Source: Flavobacterium sp. I3-2 (GTDB taxonomy: Bacteria > Bacteroidota > Bacteroidia > Flavobacteriales > Flavobacteriaceae). From it: a DNA stretch of 64,000 bases. Under the pieces are notes generated by a model. That model searched no databases. It saw only the letters and a list, made by a program, of their open reading frames with translations, and had not been told where the DNA came from. Made by a program: the position numbers and the translations under genes. Shown piece by piece: positions 1 to 8,542 of the stretch; position 1 is the first letter of the stretch; each line of letters opens with the position of its first letter. Location of the stretch: assembly GCF_013389595.1 (NCBI RefSeq), contig NZ_CP058306.1:744001-808000 (forward strand), written 5' to 3'.

Positions 1-475
1 TCAAAGCTAACAAAGCTTCTTCTCCTTCTTTATATAAAAGACTTGCAAATTTTCTTGGCACATTTGTAGCGATCACTTCCATCTTATTTTCTTTTGCAAA
101 GTCAACCAATGGTTTGTAATCCGTTTTATAATTATTCCATAAACGAGCCGATTTTCCAAAATCCTCATCAGATAACTTTCCGTTTAAATAATCATTTAAA
201 TAAACCTGATTATCTCGTTCAAACATTTCCATTCCTAAAATCAACGGCTTATTCTCAGCTAAAGCTTTTATCGTCTTTAATTGCAACCAATGCACGATTG
301 AATTATCATGAAATTCTCCAAACAAAATCAAATCGGATTTTTGAAGTTCTTTTACCATTTTTTCAAATGTGATTTTCTTTCCTTTTGAATTATAAATTTG
401 ATACGGTTTTAATTCTTGAGCGAATATTGATGTCGTTGCTAATAACAACATAAAAGTGAATAATTTTTTCATCAT
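1..475 (-). CDS. ChaN/Tiki-family (DUF399) secreted protein, C-terminus beyond the window
   Basis: The frame is open from the start codon at 475 to the window edge, giving 158 residues with no stop, so the gene is truncated by the window. The protein begins with two Met codons (475 and 472) and a signal peptide ending in SIFAQ. It then carries the signature ILFGEFHDN and LGMEMFERDNQ, typical of the ChaN heme-binding / TIKI-like hydrolase superfamily (PF04187). Members are exported or lipid-anchored and have been linked to heme or iron handling. No lipobox is visible here. The family call is good; the function in this organism is inferred. Confidence 0.8.
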   Translation of the reverse strand, partial: MMKKLFTFMLLLATTSIFAQELKPYQIYNSKGKKITFEKMVKELQKSDLILFGEFHDNSIVHWLQLKTIKALAENKPLILGMEMFERDNQVYLNDYLNGKLSDEDFGKSARLWNNYKTDYKPLVDFAKENKMEVIATNVPRKFASLLYKEGEEALLAL

Positions 476-542
476 GATATTTAGAATGATTTTAAATAAA
501 GATGTAAAAATACAAATCGTTTCTGACAAAACAACAAAAAAC

Positions 543-568
543 CCAACAAACAAAATGATGTTTATTGG
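543..568 (-). terminator. Intrinsic terminator after the 603-1013 gene
   Basis: Read on the minus strand, a 9-bp stem with one G-U pair and an 8-nt loop is followed by GTTTTTTG. It lies 35 bp downstream of the stop at 603. Confidence 0.6.
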
Positions 569-602
569 ATTTCATAAATATACTAAAAAACTAGATTGAT
601 AA

Positions 603-1013
603 TTATACGCTTCCATAACCAAAGCCTGGATATTGATATGCATACATTTTCATAAATTTATCGTACTGATATTTAGATAAAACTTTAGAGATTTTTAAAT
701 CGTAAGCTTTTTCAATTTTTCGAATCTGAAATTCTGGACGACGGTAGTTACGTTGTGCGATTTTTATATCTTGATGCATACGAAACATTAAATCATCTAA
801 TTCTAGTTTTTGACTACGTGACAAATCTAATCCGCGATAATCAAAATCTTTAGAATCATATTTTTGCTTATACGGGTCAAGACGTTGTTGTCTTCCAACT
901 TCGCGTCGTTCGTGCTGATATTTTGGAGATTGCCCCTCTTGATATACCGAACGTTGCTGCGCAGATGCTCCAAACGAAAGAGCAAACATTGCAATTAAAT
1001 AAACACTTTTCAT
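603..1013 (-). CDS. Secreted Spy/CpxP-like protein (uncharacterised)
   Basis: A 136-residue exported protein with a signal peptide ending in GASAQ and a basic, Arg/Tyr/Lys-rich mature part. Residues 62-120 contain LDLSRSQ and VLSKYQYDKFMKM, which resemble the paired LTxxQ motifs of periplasmic Spy/CpxP or DUF4890 proteins. The next gene upstream (1045-1476) has the same plan, so the two look like a tandem, diverged pair. Spy-like proteins act as periplasmic chaperones or metal/envelope-stress sensors; that role is inferred from layout only. The C-terminus is rich in Tyr and Gly. Confidence 0.6.
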   Translation of the reverse strand: MKSVYLIAMFALSFGASAQQRSVYQEGQSPKYQHERREVGRQQRLDPYKQKYDSKDFDYRGLDLSRSQKLELDDLMFRMHQDIKIAQRNYRRPEFQIRKIEKAYDLKISKVLSKYQYDKFMKMYAYQYPGFGYGSV

Positions 1014-1044
1014 AATTTCTATTTTTTTAATGTTAATTCAGCAA

Positions 1045-1476
1045 TTAACTTTTACTTTCTTTTTTTTGTTTCATCTCTTTTTTAGCAGAGAATTTTTGAT
1101 ATTGTTCTGGAGTTAAAATCGTTTTGATTTTTGCATCGCGCTCTGCTCTTTTTGCTTGTATTTCTTCTTTTGACGGTTTTGTATTTTGAGCTAATTCTCC
1201 TTTAGATTTGCGTTCGCCTTTCAAATCTTTTAATTGTGATTTTTGAACATCCGTTAAATTTAAATTAGCAAATTTATCTCCTCCTCTTTTTTTACCTCCT
1301 TTATGTTTACCGTCTTTACGACCTTCTTTTTTATTACAATCCTTTTTATCGCCTTCTTTCTTAACTCGAACTTCAGTTGATTGATTTTCTTTACTTTTTT
1401 TATCTGATTGTTTTCCTGTTTGCGCGAAAGTTGCTACTGATAAAGCTAACATGGCTACGGTCATTAATTTTTTCAT
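1045..1476 (-). CDS. Secreted DUF4890/Spy-like protein
   Basis: A 143-residue exported protein with a signal peptide ending in ATFAQ, followed by a very Lys-rich, low-complexity segment (about residues 22-66) of charged repeats. Residues 70-130 carry LNLTDVQKSQLKDL and ILTPEQYQKF, two clear LTxxQ-type motifs like those of Spy/CpxP and DUF4890 proteins. It precedes the similar 603-1013 gene by 31 bp, so the two are probably co-transcribed. A sigma-54-like site lies about 40 bp upstream. The function is unknown; binding of unfolded protein or metal in the periplasm is inferred from the family. Confidence 0.65.
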   Translation of the reverse strand: MKKLMTVAMLALSVATFAQTGKQSDKKSKENQSTEVRVKKEGDKKDCNKKEGRKDGKHKGGKKRGGDKFANLNLTDVQKSQLKDLKGERKSKGELAQNTKPSKEEIQAKRAERDAKIKTILTPEQYQKFSAKKEMKQKKESKS

Positions 1477-1516
1477 GATATTTAAATTTTGTTGTTATTT
1501 TATTTGCTAAGAGAAT

Positions 1517-1533
1517 TTCAATACTTGTGCCAA
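1517..1533 (-). promoter_or_regulatory. Possible sigma-54 promoter for the DUF4890-like gene
   Basis: On the minus strand the sequence is TTGGCACAAGTATTGAA. It fits the RpoN consensus TTGGYAYR-N4-TTGCW except for A in place of C in the -12 element. No TAnnTTTG box is visible in this leader. The site is 41 bp upstream of the start at 1476. Confidence 0.35.
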
Positions 1534-1591
1534 AAGAAAAAAAAGCAACAAAACATAGGTAAACCGATAAAAAATTGCGGTAAACAAAAAA

Positions 1592-1617
1592 AAAGCACCA
1601 AGAAAACTTGATGCTTT
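1592..1617 (-). terminator. Intrinsic terminator of purF
   Basis: A stem of AAAGCA/TGCTTT and CAAG/CTTG around an AAAA loop is followed on the minus strand by a run of T (1591-1583). It lies 23 bp beyond the purF stop. Confidence 0.75.
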
Positions 1618-1639
1618 TTTAAAAAATTAAGATTTATAT

Positions 1640-3538
1640 TTAATACGCTCTTGCGTCTTTTCCTTCATAGAAATTCATGAATGCACGATTTACCACTCGA
1701 TTACCTCCATGCGTTGGATAATTTCCGGTAAAATACCAATCACCCAAATTATCTGGACAAGCTTGATGTAAATTTTCAACCGTTTGGAAAACAATTTTCA
1801 CATCAGCCTTAACTGTATCTGGACGTAACATCACAGAAATCTTATCAGAAATTTCTTGGTCAGTAAACGGAGCATAAATTTCTTTTACATGATTAATCAC
1901 TTCTGCATCATGTAAATTTTCTTGTGCTTTACATTTTGCATAAACCTCATCAACAATATGATACATATTACGGTCTTTTAATAATTCTAATGAAGCCGTA
2001 AAAGCAATTAAAGTTTCCATCTTAGCCATGTCAATTCCGTAACAATCAGGGTATCGGATTTGCGGCGCCGATGAAACTACCATAATCTTTTTAGGATTTA
2101 AACGGTCTAACATTTTGATGATTGATTTCTTTAAAGTTGTACCACGAACAATACTATCGTCAATAACAACCAGAGTATCTGTAGGTTTTACAACTCCATA
2201 AGTAACATCGTAAACATGCTCAACCATATCATCACGACTACTATCATCTGTAATAAACGTACGAAGTTTAGCATCTTTAATCGTGATTTTTTCTGTACGA
2301 ATTGTAGTAGATAAAATCTCACTTAACTTCTCAGCTGATAATTCTCCTTGATTAGCAAGAATAGCAGCAATTTTCTTTTCGTTCAAATAATCTTGAGCTC
2401 CTTCAATCATACCAAAGAACGAAGTTTCGGCTGTATTTGGAATATAAGAGAAAACCGTATTTTGAGTATCACCTTGAATCTCATCTAAAATATAAGGCAT
2501 CATTAATCTACCTAAAGCTTTACGCTCTTTATATATAGACGCATCATTTCCACGTGAGAAATAAATTCTTTCAAAAGAACAAGATTTCTTTTCTAAAGGG
2601 TCTAAAATCTGCTCAAAAGAAACGTTACCATTTTTCTTGATAATGACTGCTTCACCAGGATTTAACTCTTTAATACTTTCTAATGGCACATTAAACGCCG
2701 TTTGAATAACCGGACGTTCTGAAGCAACTACAACAATCTCATCATCTTCATAATGAAAAGCTGGACGAATTCCAGCCGGATCGCGTAAAACGAAAGCATC
2801 ACCATGACCAATCATACCAGCCATTGCAAAACCACCATCCCAGTTTTTAGAAGCACGTTTTAAAATTCGTCCAATATCTAAACGTTCGCCAATAATCGGA
2901 GAAGCTTCTCTTTTAGACAAACCTTCATTTTTACAATCGAAATATAAATCGGTAACTTCATCATCTAAGAAATGTCCAATTTTTTCCATAACGGTAACCG
3001 TATCCGCCATTTCTTTTGGATGTTGTCCCAAACGAATTAAATCTGCAAATAATTCTTTTACGTTAGTTAAATTGAAATTTCCTGCAACGATTAAATTACG
3101 GTGCATCCAATTGTTTTGACGTAAAAATGGGTGAACACTTTCGATGTTATTTTTTCCGAAAGTTCCGTAACGAACGTGTCCTAAATACACTTCGCCAACG
3201 TATGGTAAATCTGCTTTTTGGGCAGCAACATCATTAACTAATTCTGGACGAGCTTCTAATTCTTCGTTAATTCTTCCGTTGATTTGAGAAAAAATATCTT
3301 GAATTGGAGATGTTTTATTAGAACGTACGCGACTAATGTAACGCTCACCAGGTTCCATATCTAATTTAATACTAGCTAAACCAGCACCGTCTTGCCCACG
3401 ATTGTGCTGTTTCTCCATAAGCAAATACATTTTTTGTATCGCATAAAAAGAAGAACCGTATTTTTCTTTATAAAATTCTAAAGGTTTTTTTAACCTTAAA
3501 AGTGCAATTCCGCATTCGTGTTTGATCGCGTCACTCAT
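1640..3538 (-). CDS. purF: Amidophosphoribosyltransferase (first step of purine synthesis)
   Basis: PurF transfers the glutamine amide to PRPP to form phosphoribosylamine. The 632-residue length matches the long Bacteroidetes form; E. coli PurF is about 505. The N-terminal glutaminase half has Cys9 in HECGIALL as the likely nucleophile, QHNRGQDGAG (44-53) and HVRYGTFG (121-128). The C-terminal phosphoribosyltransferase half has the PRPP loop VVIDDSIVRGTT (457-468). Because Cys9 is not Cys1, an 8-residue propeptide must be removed if the family mechanism holds. A terminator separates it from the upstream PfkB gene, so it is probably transcribed separately, although I do not see a strong promoter in the short gap. 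Confidence 0.95.
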   Translation of the reverse strand: MSDAIKHECGIALLRLKKPLEFYKEKYGSSFYAIQKMYLLMEKQHNRGQDGAGLASIKLDMEPGERYISRVRSNKTSPIQDIFSQINGRINEELEARPELVNDVAAQKADLPYVGEVYLGHVRYGTFGKNNIESVHPFLRQNNWMHRNLIVAGNFNLTNVKELFADLIRLGQHPKEMADTVTVMEKIGHFLDDEVTDLYFDCKNEGLSKREASPIIGERLDIGRILKRASKNWDGGFAMAGMIGHGDAFVLRDPAGIRPAFHYEDDEIVVVASERPVIQTAFNVPLESIKELNPGEAVIIKKNGNVSFEQILDPLEKKSCSFERIYFSRGNDASIYKERKALGRLMMPYILDEIQGDTQNTVFSYIPNTAETSFFGMIEGAQDYLNEKKIAAILANQGELSAEKLSEILSTTIRTEKITIKDAKLRTFITDDSSRDDMVEHVYDVTYGVVKPTDTLVVIDDSIVRGTTLKKSIIKMLDRLNPKKIMVVSSAPQIRYPDCYGIDMAKMETLIAFTASLELLKDRNMYHIVDEVYAKCKAQENLHDAEVINHVKEIYAPFTDQEISDKISVMLRPDTVKADVKIVFQTVENLHQACPDNLGDWYFTGNYPTHGGNRVVNRAFMNFYEGKDARAY

Positions 3539-3573
3539 AGCTTCTTGTAGTTGTTGTGTTGTTTGATGAAAAA

Positions 3574-3592
3574 AAGCCCCACGAGGAGGCTT
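3574..3592 (-). terminator. Intrinsic terminator between the PfkB gene and purF
   Basis: On the minus strand a 7-bp stem (AAGCC plus wobble, loop CTCGT) closes on GGGGCTT and is followed by seven T. It starts 15 bp after the PfkB stop. Confidence 0.7.
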
Positions 3593-3606
3593 GATTTTGT
3601 ATATAG

Positions 3607-4536
3607 TTAGTCAGCTAATTCGATATCGAATTGCGTTAACATTTTAAATTGTTGTAAGCGAGCATCAACTTCTGTTGCAGAAAGATTGACCATACGTTCT
3701 GTTCCGAATTTTTCAACGCAGAACGATGCTAAATTTGAACCATAAATAATGGCATTTTTCATATTACTGAACGAAATATTTTCGCTTTGAGCTAAATACC
3801 CAGAGAAACCTCCAGCAAAAGTATCTCCAGCTCCTGTTGGATCAAAAACTTCTTTTAAAGGTAAAGCTGGCGCAAAGAAAACGTGATCGTCATTAAACAA
3901 TAAAGCTCCATGTTCACCTTTTTTGATCACCACATATTTTGGCCCCATTTGGTGAATAACCTCAGCAGCTTTCACTAATGAATATTCGCCAGATAATTGA
4001 CGTGCTTCTTCATCATTAATTGTAATAACGTCGATGCGCTTCATTACTTCTTTTAATTCTGGTAAAGCGCAGTCCATCCAAAAATTCATCGTATCTAAAA
4101 CCACTAATTTAGGTTTTTTAGTCATTTGATCTAAAACTCCGATTTGGATATTTGGATGTAAATTTCCTAACATTACCACTTCAGCATCTTTAAAATCTTC
4201 TGGTACAATTGGATTAAAATCTGCCAAAACATTTAATTGTGTATCTAAAGTATCACGCGAATTTAAATCGTTATGATATTTACCACTCCAGAAAAAAGTT
4301 TTTCCGCCAGGAACTACTTCAATTCCTGTTGTATCGATATTTTTACTTGTTAAAAGATTTAAATATTCTTGAGGAAAATCGTCACCTACAACAGAAACAA
4401 TCGCAGATTTTACATTAAAGTGAGAAGCAGATAATCCGATATAAGTTCCTGCACCACCAAGTATTCTATCTGTTTTCCCAAAAGGTGTTTCAATTGCATC
4501 AAAAGCAACCGTTCCTACAATCAATAATTTATTCAT
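3607..4536 (-). CDS. PfkB/ribokinase-family carbohydrate kinase
   Basis: A 309-residue cytoplasmic kinase of the PfkB fold. The N-terminal GGAGTYIG (27-34) resembles PfkB signature 1. The C-terminal signature DPTGAGDTFAGG (232-243) forms the anion hole, with Asp238 as catalytic base. Substrates of the family include ribose, adenosine, fructose phosphates and nucleosides. The purF neighbour suggests a nucleoside or ribose substrate, but this is only inference. It has its own promoter and terminator. The start is well placed, 24 bp downstream of the -7 box. Confidence 0.85.
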   Translation of the reverse strand: MNKLLIVGTVAFDAIETPFGKTDRILGGAGTYIGLSASHFNVKSAIVSVVGDDFPQEYLNLLTSKNIDTTGIEVVPGGKTFFWSGKYHNDLNSRDTLDTQLNVLADFNPIVPEDFKDAEVVMLGNLHPNIQIGVLDQMTKKPKLVVLDTMNFWMDCALPELKEVMKRIDVITINDEEARQLSGEYSLVKAAEVIHQMGPKYVVIKKGEHGALLFNDDHVFFAPALPLKEVFDPTGAGDTFAGGFSGYLAQSENISFSNMKNAIIYGSNLASFCVEKFGTERMVNLSATEVDARLQQFKMLTQFDIELAD

Positions 4537-4559
4537 ATTCTTTATTCTAAATGAAGACG

Positions 4560-4589
4560 CAAATATACTTAAAATTCAAATTTCTACAA
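4560..4589 (-). promoter_or_regulatory. Promoter of the PfkB kinase gene
   Basis: The minus strand reads TTG, 19 bp, TATATTTG, an exact match to the Bacteroidetes -33/-7 consensus (TTG-N19-TAnnTTTG). It sits 24 bp upstream of the start codon. Confidence 0.7.
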
Positions 4590-4626
4590 CTTTTTTAAAC
4601 CACTGAAAATGTTAATAATTCACAAT

Positions 4627-5103
4627 TTAATTATTCTCAAAAGTTTCGTAATATTCATCTATTAAAAAATTTCCGCTAGTTGCAGCATTTACTGCCAAAA
4701 CATCACAACGTTCATTCATTTTGTGGTTATTATGTCCTTTAATCCATTTAAAAGAAACGTGATGTTGGCGGTAAATTTTCAGAAAACGTTTCCATAAATC
4801 TGGGTTTTTTTTATCCTTGAATCCTTTCTTTTCCCAACCAAAAACCCAGTTCTTTTCGACCGCATCAACAACATATTTAGAATCGGTTACAACCAAAACA
4901 GAAATGCCAGGATTTTTTAACATTTCTAATCCAGTTATAACTGCCAAAAGCTCCATGCGATTATTTGTGGTTTTTCGATATCCTTGAGAAACTTCTTTAA
5001 AAACATTTTTACCTGCCCATTCTAGAATCAATCCATAGCCACCAGGACCAGGATTTCCTCGCGAAGAACCGTCTGTATATAATATTACTTGAATATTTTG
5101 CAC
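4627..5103 (-). CDS. rnhA: Ribonuclease HI
   Basis: It cleaves the RNA strand of RNA-DNA hybrids. From the GTG at 5103 the product is 158 residues, close to the usual length of about 155. The acidic active-site motifs are in order: YTDGSSRGNPGPGGYG, NRMELLAV, VTDSKYV and NERCDVLA. A longer frame reaches an ATG at 5208, but that would run through the divergent gene and the TATCTTTG promoter box, and its extra residues do not look like RNase H. The GTG therefore appears to be the real start. It is monocistronic. Confidence 0.92.
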   Translation of the reverse strand: MQNIQVILYTDGSSRGNPGPGGYGLILEWAGKNVFKEVSQGYRKTTNNRMELLAVITGLEMLKNPGISVLVVTDSKYVVDAVEKNWVFGWEKKGFKDKKNPDLWKRFLKIYRQHHVSFKWIKGHNNHKMNERCDVLAVNAATSGNFLIDEYYETFENN

Positions 5104-5117
5104 GTGATAATTTTTTA

Positions 5118-5125
5118 CAAAGATA
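5118..5125 (-). promoter_or_regulatory. -7 box of rnhA
   Basis: TATCTTTG on the minus strand matches TAnnTTTG and ends 14 bp before the GTG start at 5103. This also supports that start. Confidence 0.5.
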
Positions 5126-5173
5126 AATTTATTAATTTCACTTATCCATATAAATCGAAAACAGATTTCTGAA

Positions 5174-5683
5174 ATGAAACAACTTCTTATTCTAGCCTTT
5201 TTATTCATTATTCAAAATATGAGCGCGCAATATTTGAACGGAAGCGTTTTTGAATACGATATTGCATCTGATAATATTTTAGAAGTTTATTATAAAGATT
5301 TAAGTATTTGTGAAATTGACTTAGAAAAACAAAAAATTGTAAATGATTTTTATTGGTTTGAAGATGGCATCATTTACGAAATAGATACAGATTACGAACA
5401 AATCATCGGGAAATACAACAAAAACGAAATCACGATTTATGACGAAACGTACATTTTGAGCAAACCGGTTTTTTCTAAAATGAAACTTGCAAAAACAACC
5501 GATGCAAAATTTGAATTAAAAATTGCTTGCAACGGAAATAAAATCACAATTGAGGAAGGAAACGCACAAATACAAGATATTTTAAAACTTTGGCTGATTA
5601 TGAAAGGTGCTGAACGTGTGATTCAGCGTAATAAAAACGCAGATAATTTTTTTGAAGTTATTCAAACGGGAAGTTCGTTTTAA
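5174..5683 (+). CDS. Secreted protein of unknown function
   Basis: A 169-residue protein with a clear signal peptide (MKQLLILAFLFII, ending in MSAQ), so exported. The mature part is acidic and rich in Ile, Asp, Glu and Asn, with alternating hydrophobic patterns that suggest beta structure, and it has two Cys (about positions 46 and 118). I recognise no family. It is divergent from rnhA, with 70 bp between starts, and convergent with the LemA operon. Coding use resembles its neighbours. Confidence 0.7.
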   Translation: MKQLLILAFLFIIQNMSAQYLNGSVFEYDIASDNILEVYYKDLSICEIDLEKQKIVNDFYWFEDGIIYEIDTDYEQIIGKYNKNEITIYDETYILSKPVFSKMKLAKTTDAKFELKIACNGNKITIEEGNAQIQDILKLWLIMKGAERVIQRNKNADNFFEVIQTGSSF

Positions 5684-5690
5684 CAAAAAA

Positions 5691-5720
5691 AGGCCAGATT
5701 CAATTAACTGAACCTGACCT
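5691..5720 (-). terminator. Terminator of the LemA/DUF3137 operon
   Basis: Read on the minus strand this is a continuous 12-bp stem (two G-U wobbles, loop GTTAAT) followed by seven T. On the plus strand the wobbles become A-C mismatches, so the hairpin is built for minus-strand RNA. It lies 104 bp after the stop at 5824. Confidence 0.75.
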
Positions 5721-5725
5721 AAACA

Positions 5726-5804
5726 TACAACAAATTTTTTCTTTTTCATAACATCTTTCCCACAACGTTTTTTTTGATTGAGTAAACAGGTGAGATTTGT
5801 TGTA
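5726..5804 (-). repeat. 10-bp inverted repeat in the operon 3' UTR
   Basis: TACAACAAAT at 5726-5735 and its exact complement ATTTGTTGTA at 5795-5804 enclose 59 nt between the operon stop and its terminator. Together they could fold a long hairpin in the 3' untranslated RNA. Confidence 0.5.
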
Positions 5805-5823
5805 CTTTATTTTAAAATCAATT

Positions 5824-6369
5824 TTAAGTTGATTTGATATTTTTAATATCTCTATAAACTTCAGAATATTGCGGTTCTGAAATTACTTTTACTTCGCTCA
5901 TTCCGCTAAAATCTGATTGTGAATAATATTTCATCAATTGAAGATAAAACACTTTACCAACTGCGTCTTCATGAACATAAAGCTGAACAGGTTGATTGTC
6001 GGCATCGAAGGCTTTTGCCAAACCTGCGAAATTGTTAGTTGCAAACATGCTTGCTAATTCTAATTCGCTTGTAGCGTTACAATCAAATTTTTTAATTGCA
6101 ATACTTTCAATTTTTCCGCCACTTTGCTTATTATAAAAATCAGAACCTCCATAAAAAAACAACAATCCACAAATCAAAATTCCGATACCAGCTACAACTC
6201 TAATTAAAATACTCGAAACAGGAATTACACTTGGCATTATCATTAAAAAGACAAACAATGCTAATAAAATTCCGTAAATTACTTTTTTAGATTTATTTGA
6301 CCTTGATTCAAAGTTTGCTTTATCATCTTGATAATAACCGTAAAGGTTAACTGGATATTCTTTTTTCAT
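5824..6369 (-). CDS. Inner-membrane protein of the LemA operon, unknown
   Basis: A 181-residue protein with a short charged N-terminus and two hydrophobic segments at about 29-47 and 55-73. A soluble C-terminal domain of about 105 residues follows. No named family is recognised. It is the last gene of a six-gene minus-strand operon, 11 bp after lemA. The membrane location and the company of LemA and DUF3137 suggest an envelope role, which is inference only. Confidence 0.65.
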   Translation of the reverse strand: MKKEYPVNLYGYYQDDKANFESRSNKSKKVIYGILLALFVFLMIMPSVIPVSSILIRVVAGIGILICGLLFFYGGSDFYNKQSGGKIESIAIKKFDCNATSELELASMFATNNFAGLAKAFDADNQPVQLYVHEDAVGKVFYLQLMKYYSQSDFSGMSEVKVISEPQYSEVYRDIKNIKST

Positions 6370-6380
6370 ATTTTGTTTAT

Positions 6381-6944
6381 TTAGTTATTGAATAAATCAT
6401 TTGCGTTCGGAGCAGTTCTTTGCAATTCTGTTGCGTATTGCCACTCATATTTTTTAAATCCGAAAACACCTGCGATTACATTAGACGGAAAAACAACAAT
6501 ACTATCGTTATAATCGGTTATCGAAGCGCTCAAAAAACGTCGTCCGGCAGCAATTTGTTCTTCGCATTCTTTAAATGCTTGTTGCAATTGATTGAATTGC
6601 TGATTTGATTTTAGCTCGGGATAATCCTCAACTTGAATCATTATTTGTTTTAATGTCGAACTACCTTCTTCTTGTTGCACATACGGATTTTCATTCTTTG
6701 TTGGCGCAGCGGGTCTTCGTAATTCGGTAATTTTCTCTAAAGTTTCTTTTTCGAAAGTCACATATTGTTTGACCGTTACAATTAAATTCGGAATTAAATC
6801 TGCTCTTTGAATAAACAACGCATCTAAAGACGAAATCGCATTTTGAATTTGATTTTTCTTAGTCGATAATTTATTGTACATACTGATGATGTACAATAAA
6901 ATTAGCATGCTAAAACCGATTATGATATAATGTGTTGTTGTCAT
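6381..6944 (-). CDS. LemA family protein
   Basis: A 187-residue protein with one N-terminal membrane helix (about 6-22) followed by a coiled helical domain. The LemA hallmarks are present: a start like NKLSTKKNQIQNAISSLDAL, then IQRADLIPNLIVTVKQY, a Pro/Thr-rich loop near 80, and a C-terminal FPSNVIAGVFGFKKYE. LemA proteins sit in the membrane, usually with the long helical domain outside the cytoplasm; their molecular role is unsettled. It lies directly after the DUF3137 gene, 6 bp away, a recurrent partnership in other bacteria. Confidence 0.9.
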   Translation of the reverse strand: MTTTHYIIIGFSMLILLYIISMYNKLSTKKNQIQNAISSLDALFIQRADLIPNLIVTVKQYVTFEKETLEKITELRRPAAPTKNENPYVQQEEGSSTLKQIMIQVEDYPELKSNQQFNQLQQAFKECEEQIAAGRRFLSASITDYNDSIVVFPSNVIAGVFGFKKYEWQYATELQRTAPNANDLFNN

Positions 6945-6950
6945 TGTAAA

Positions 6951-8531
6951 TTAATTTTTCCAAATTTCATGATTCAACTTCAGAGTATCAATAACTGTCA
7001 ATTGCTCAATCAATTCAGTATAAATATCATCTAACAATTTCATGTTTATTTTTACACTCAACATATCATAAGGTGTACTTCCAGTTGCTATGGCATTGAT
7101 TCGATTGGTTGCAATAACAATATTGCTTTCGTTAATTGCGATATAAACCTCACCTTTATTTCTAGTATTGATTTCTTTCAACCTTTCCATAAATACAGGT
7201 GTAAGAATATATCTTACCAAAATTTGATCATCTGCATAAACTTCAAATTGTTTTTGAAATTCTGGGTCTTCTAATCTAACCACTTCTCCTGTTTTATTTA
7301 TGTAAGAAGAAATATCATTACCTTTCAAAGAACCAAAGAAACCTTTTTTAGGATGAATTCGTATGCAACCTTTAAACTTCTTAGGAAAACGAGCTACAAA
7401 ATAACTTCCGCCAAAAACATAATCATCTGGAGTTTTTTCGTTTGTAAAATTTCTTCTGTAAGAAAGAATCAAATTACATGATTGAAAAGCCACACCATTA
7501 TAATGTCCGATAATTTGATCTCCTCCTGTAATACTATAATCCTTTTCATCAAAAAGATTAGAATGCATGATTTCAGGTAAACCAACATAAGCTTTTTCGA
7601 TATAATGAAACTTCGGATTTACATAAACAATTAATCTTGAAAAAATGGATTTTTTGAAGTTTGTAAAACTTGCTCCACCAGAAGCAGTTTTTTTATGATA
7701 CATCATGAATCCAAAACCAATCATTGAAGTAATAAGTACAAAAGCTCCTATTAGAATAAATACTTGATTTGAATTTGTAAATAAAGAACCTCCTTTTCGA
7801 TTGCTAAACCAGATAACTACACCAACAAAAACGAATGCTAAAATGGTTTGTAGATAAAGCATATTCTTACTTTTACTTCTACCTTTTTCCATTTGTGCGA
7901 TTTCTGCAGCAAACTCTTTTTGAGTAAAAGTTTGAAACTCAGTCAACGGTTTTAAATCTGTTTTGTAATCTTCTTTTATCTCAGCATTTCCATATAATTC
8001 AGAAATTATTTTTTGAAAATATTCAAGATTTGCATTACTAAATACTCTGATTACATCCGGAAGATATTTTTCAACAACTGGTAAAGAATAATTTTTACCA
8101 TTTATTGCAATCTCCATATAATGAACCGGATTCAATTTTAGTTTTATTTTAAAAATCGGAATTACTGTTAAGTATTGAGTATGATTGGCATAAATTTCAC
8201 ATTCATTACCTTCGCTTAATAAGTCGAAAACTTTTTCGATTTTCTTTCTTCTATTTTTTACATCAATAAGATTTTTTACAGGATAATAAAGCGAAGCAAT
8301 TATGGCAATTGGAATAATGATTTTGTAATAATTACCAAAATTATTACTATTTAAATCTGCATCCGTCGAAATTCCATCAATATAACTTTTTAGTTGTGGC
8401 ATCGCATATTTAAGAACCAAAGCAATAACAATTGAAATAAGTATCGCAACAGCTATAACATTCCGAATGGTAATTCTTTTCTCACGTTCAGATTCTCTTG
8501 TGATTAGATATTTTGCTTCTTGTAGATTCAT
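6951..8531 (-). CDS. DUF3137-family multi-pass membrane protein
   Basis: A 526-residue protein with four likely membrane segments (about 24-45, 70-88, 225-247 and 256-279) and two large soluble parts. The C-terminal part (about 290-500) has the DUF3137 pattern around LFDEKDYSITGGDQIIGHYNG and a following SYRRNF. DUF3137 proteins are commonly encoded beside lemA, as here; their biochemical role is not known. Spacing to the upstream lipoprotein gene is 11 bp and to lemA 6 bp, indicating tight co-transcription. Confidence 0.8.
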   Translation of the reverse strand: MNLQEAKYLITRESEREKRITIRNVIAVAILISIVIALVLKYAMPQLKSYIDGISTDADLNSNNFGNYYKIIIPIAIIASLYYPVKNLIDVKNRRKKIEKVFDLLSEGNECEIYANHTQYLTVIPIFKIKLKLNPVHYMEIAINGKNYSLPVVEKYLPDVIRVFSNANLEYFQKIISELYGNAEIKEDYKTDLKPLTEFQTFTQKEFAAEIAQMEKGRSKSKNMLYLQTILAFVFVGVVIWFSNRKGGSLFTNSNQVFILIGAFVLITSMIGFGFMMYHKKTASGGASFTNFKKSIFSRLIVYVNPKFHYIEKAYVGLPEIMHSNLFDEKDYSITGGDQIIGHYNGVAFQSCNLILSYRRNFTNEKTPDDYVFGGSYFVARFPKKFKGCIRIHPKKGFFGSLKGNDISSYINKTGEVVRLEDPEFQKQFEVYADDQILVRYILTPVFMERLKEINTRNKGEVYIAINESNIVIATNRINAIATGSTPYDMLSVKINMKLLDDIYTELIEQLTVIDTLKLNHEIWKN

Positions 8532-8542
8532 CTTTCATTTTT

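Noticed and set aside
94..372. Plus-strand frame of 92 codons
   Set aside because: It lies antisense to the ChaN-like gene, which has a signal peptide and family motifs on the minus strand.
5104..5208. N-terminal extension of RNase HI to the ATG at 5208
   Set aside because: It would cross the rnhA -7 box and the divergent gene's start, and the added residues are not RNase H-like; GTG at 5103 gives the usual length.
5560..5749. Minus-strand frame beginning MKKKKFVVCLG at 5749
   Set aside because: It runs through the terminator hairpin and antisense to the 5174-5683 gene and is short; the terminator explains the sequence better.
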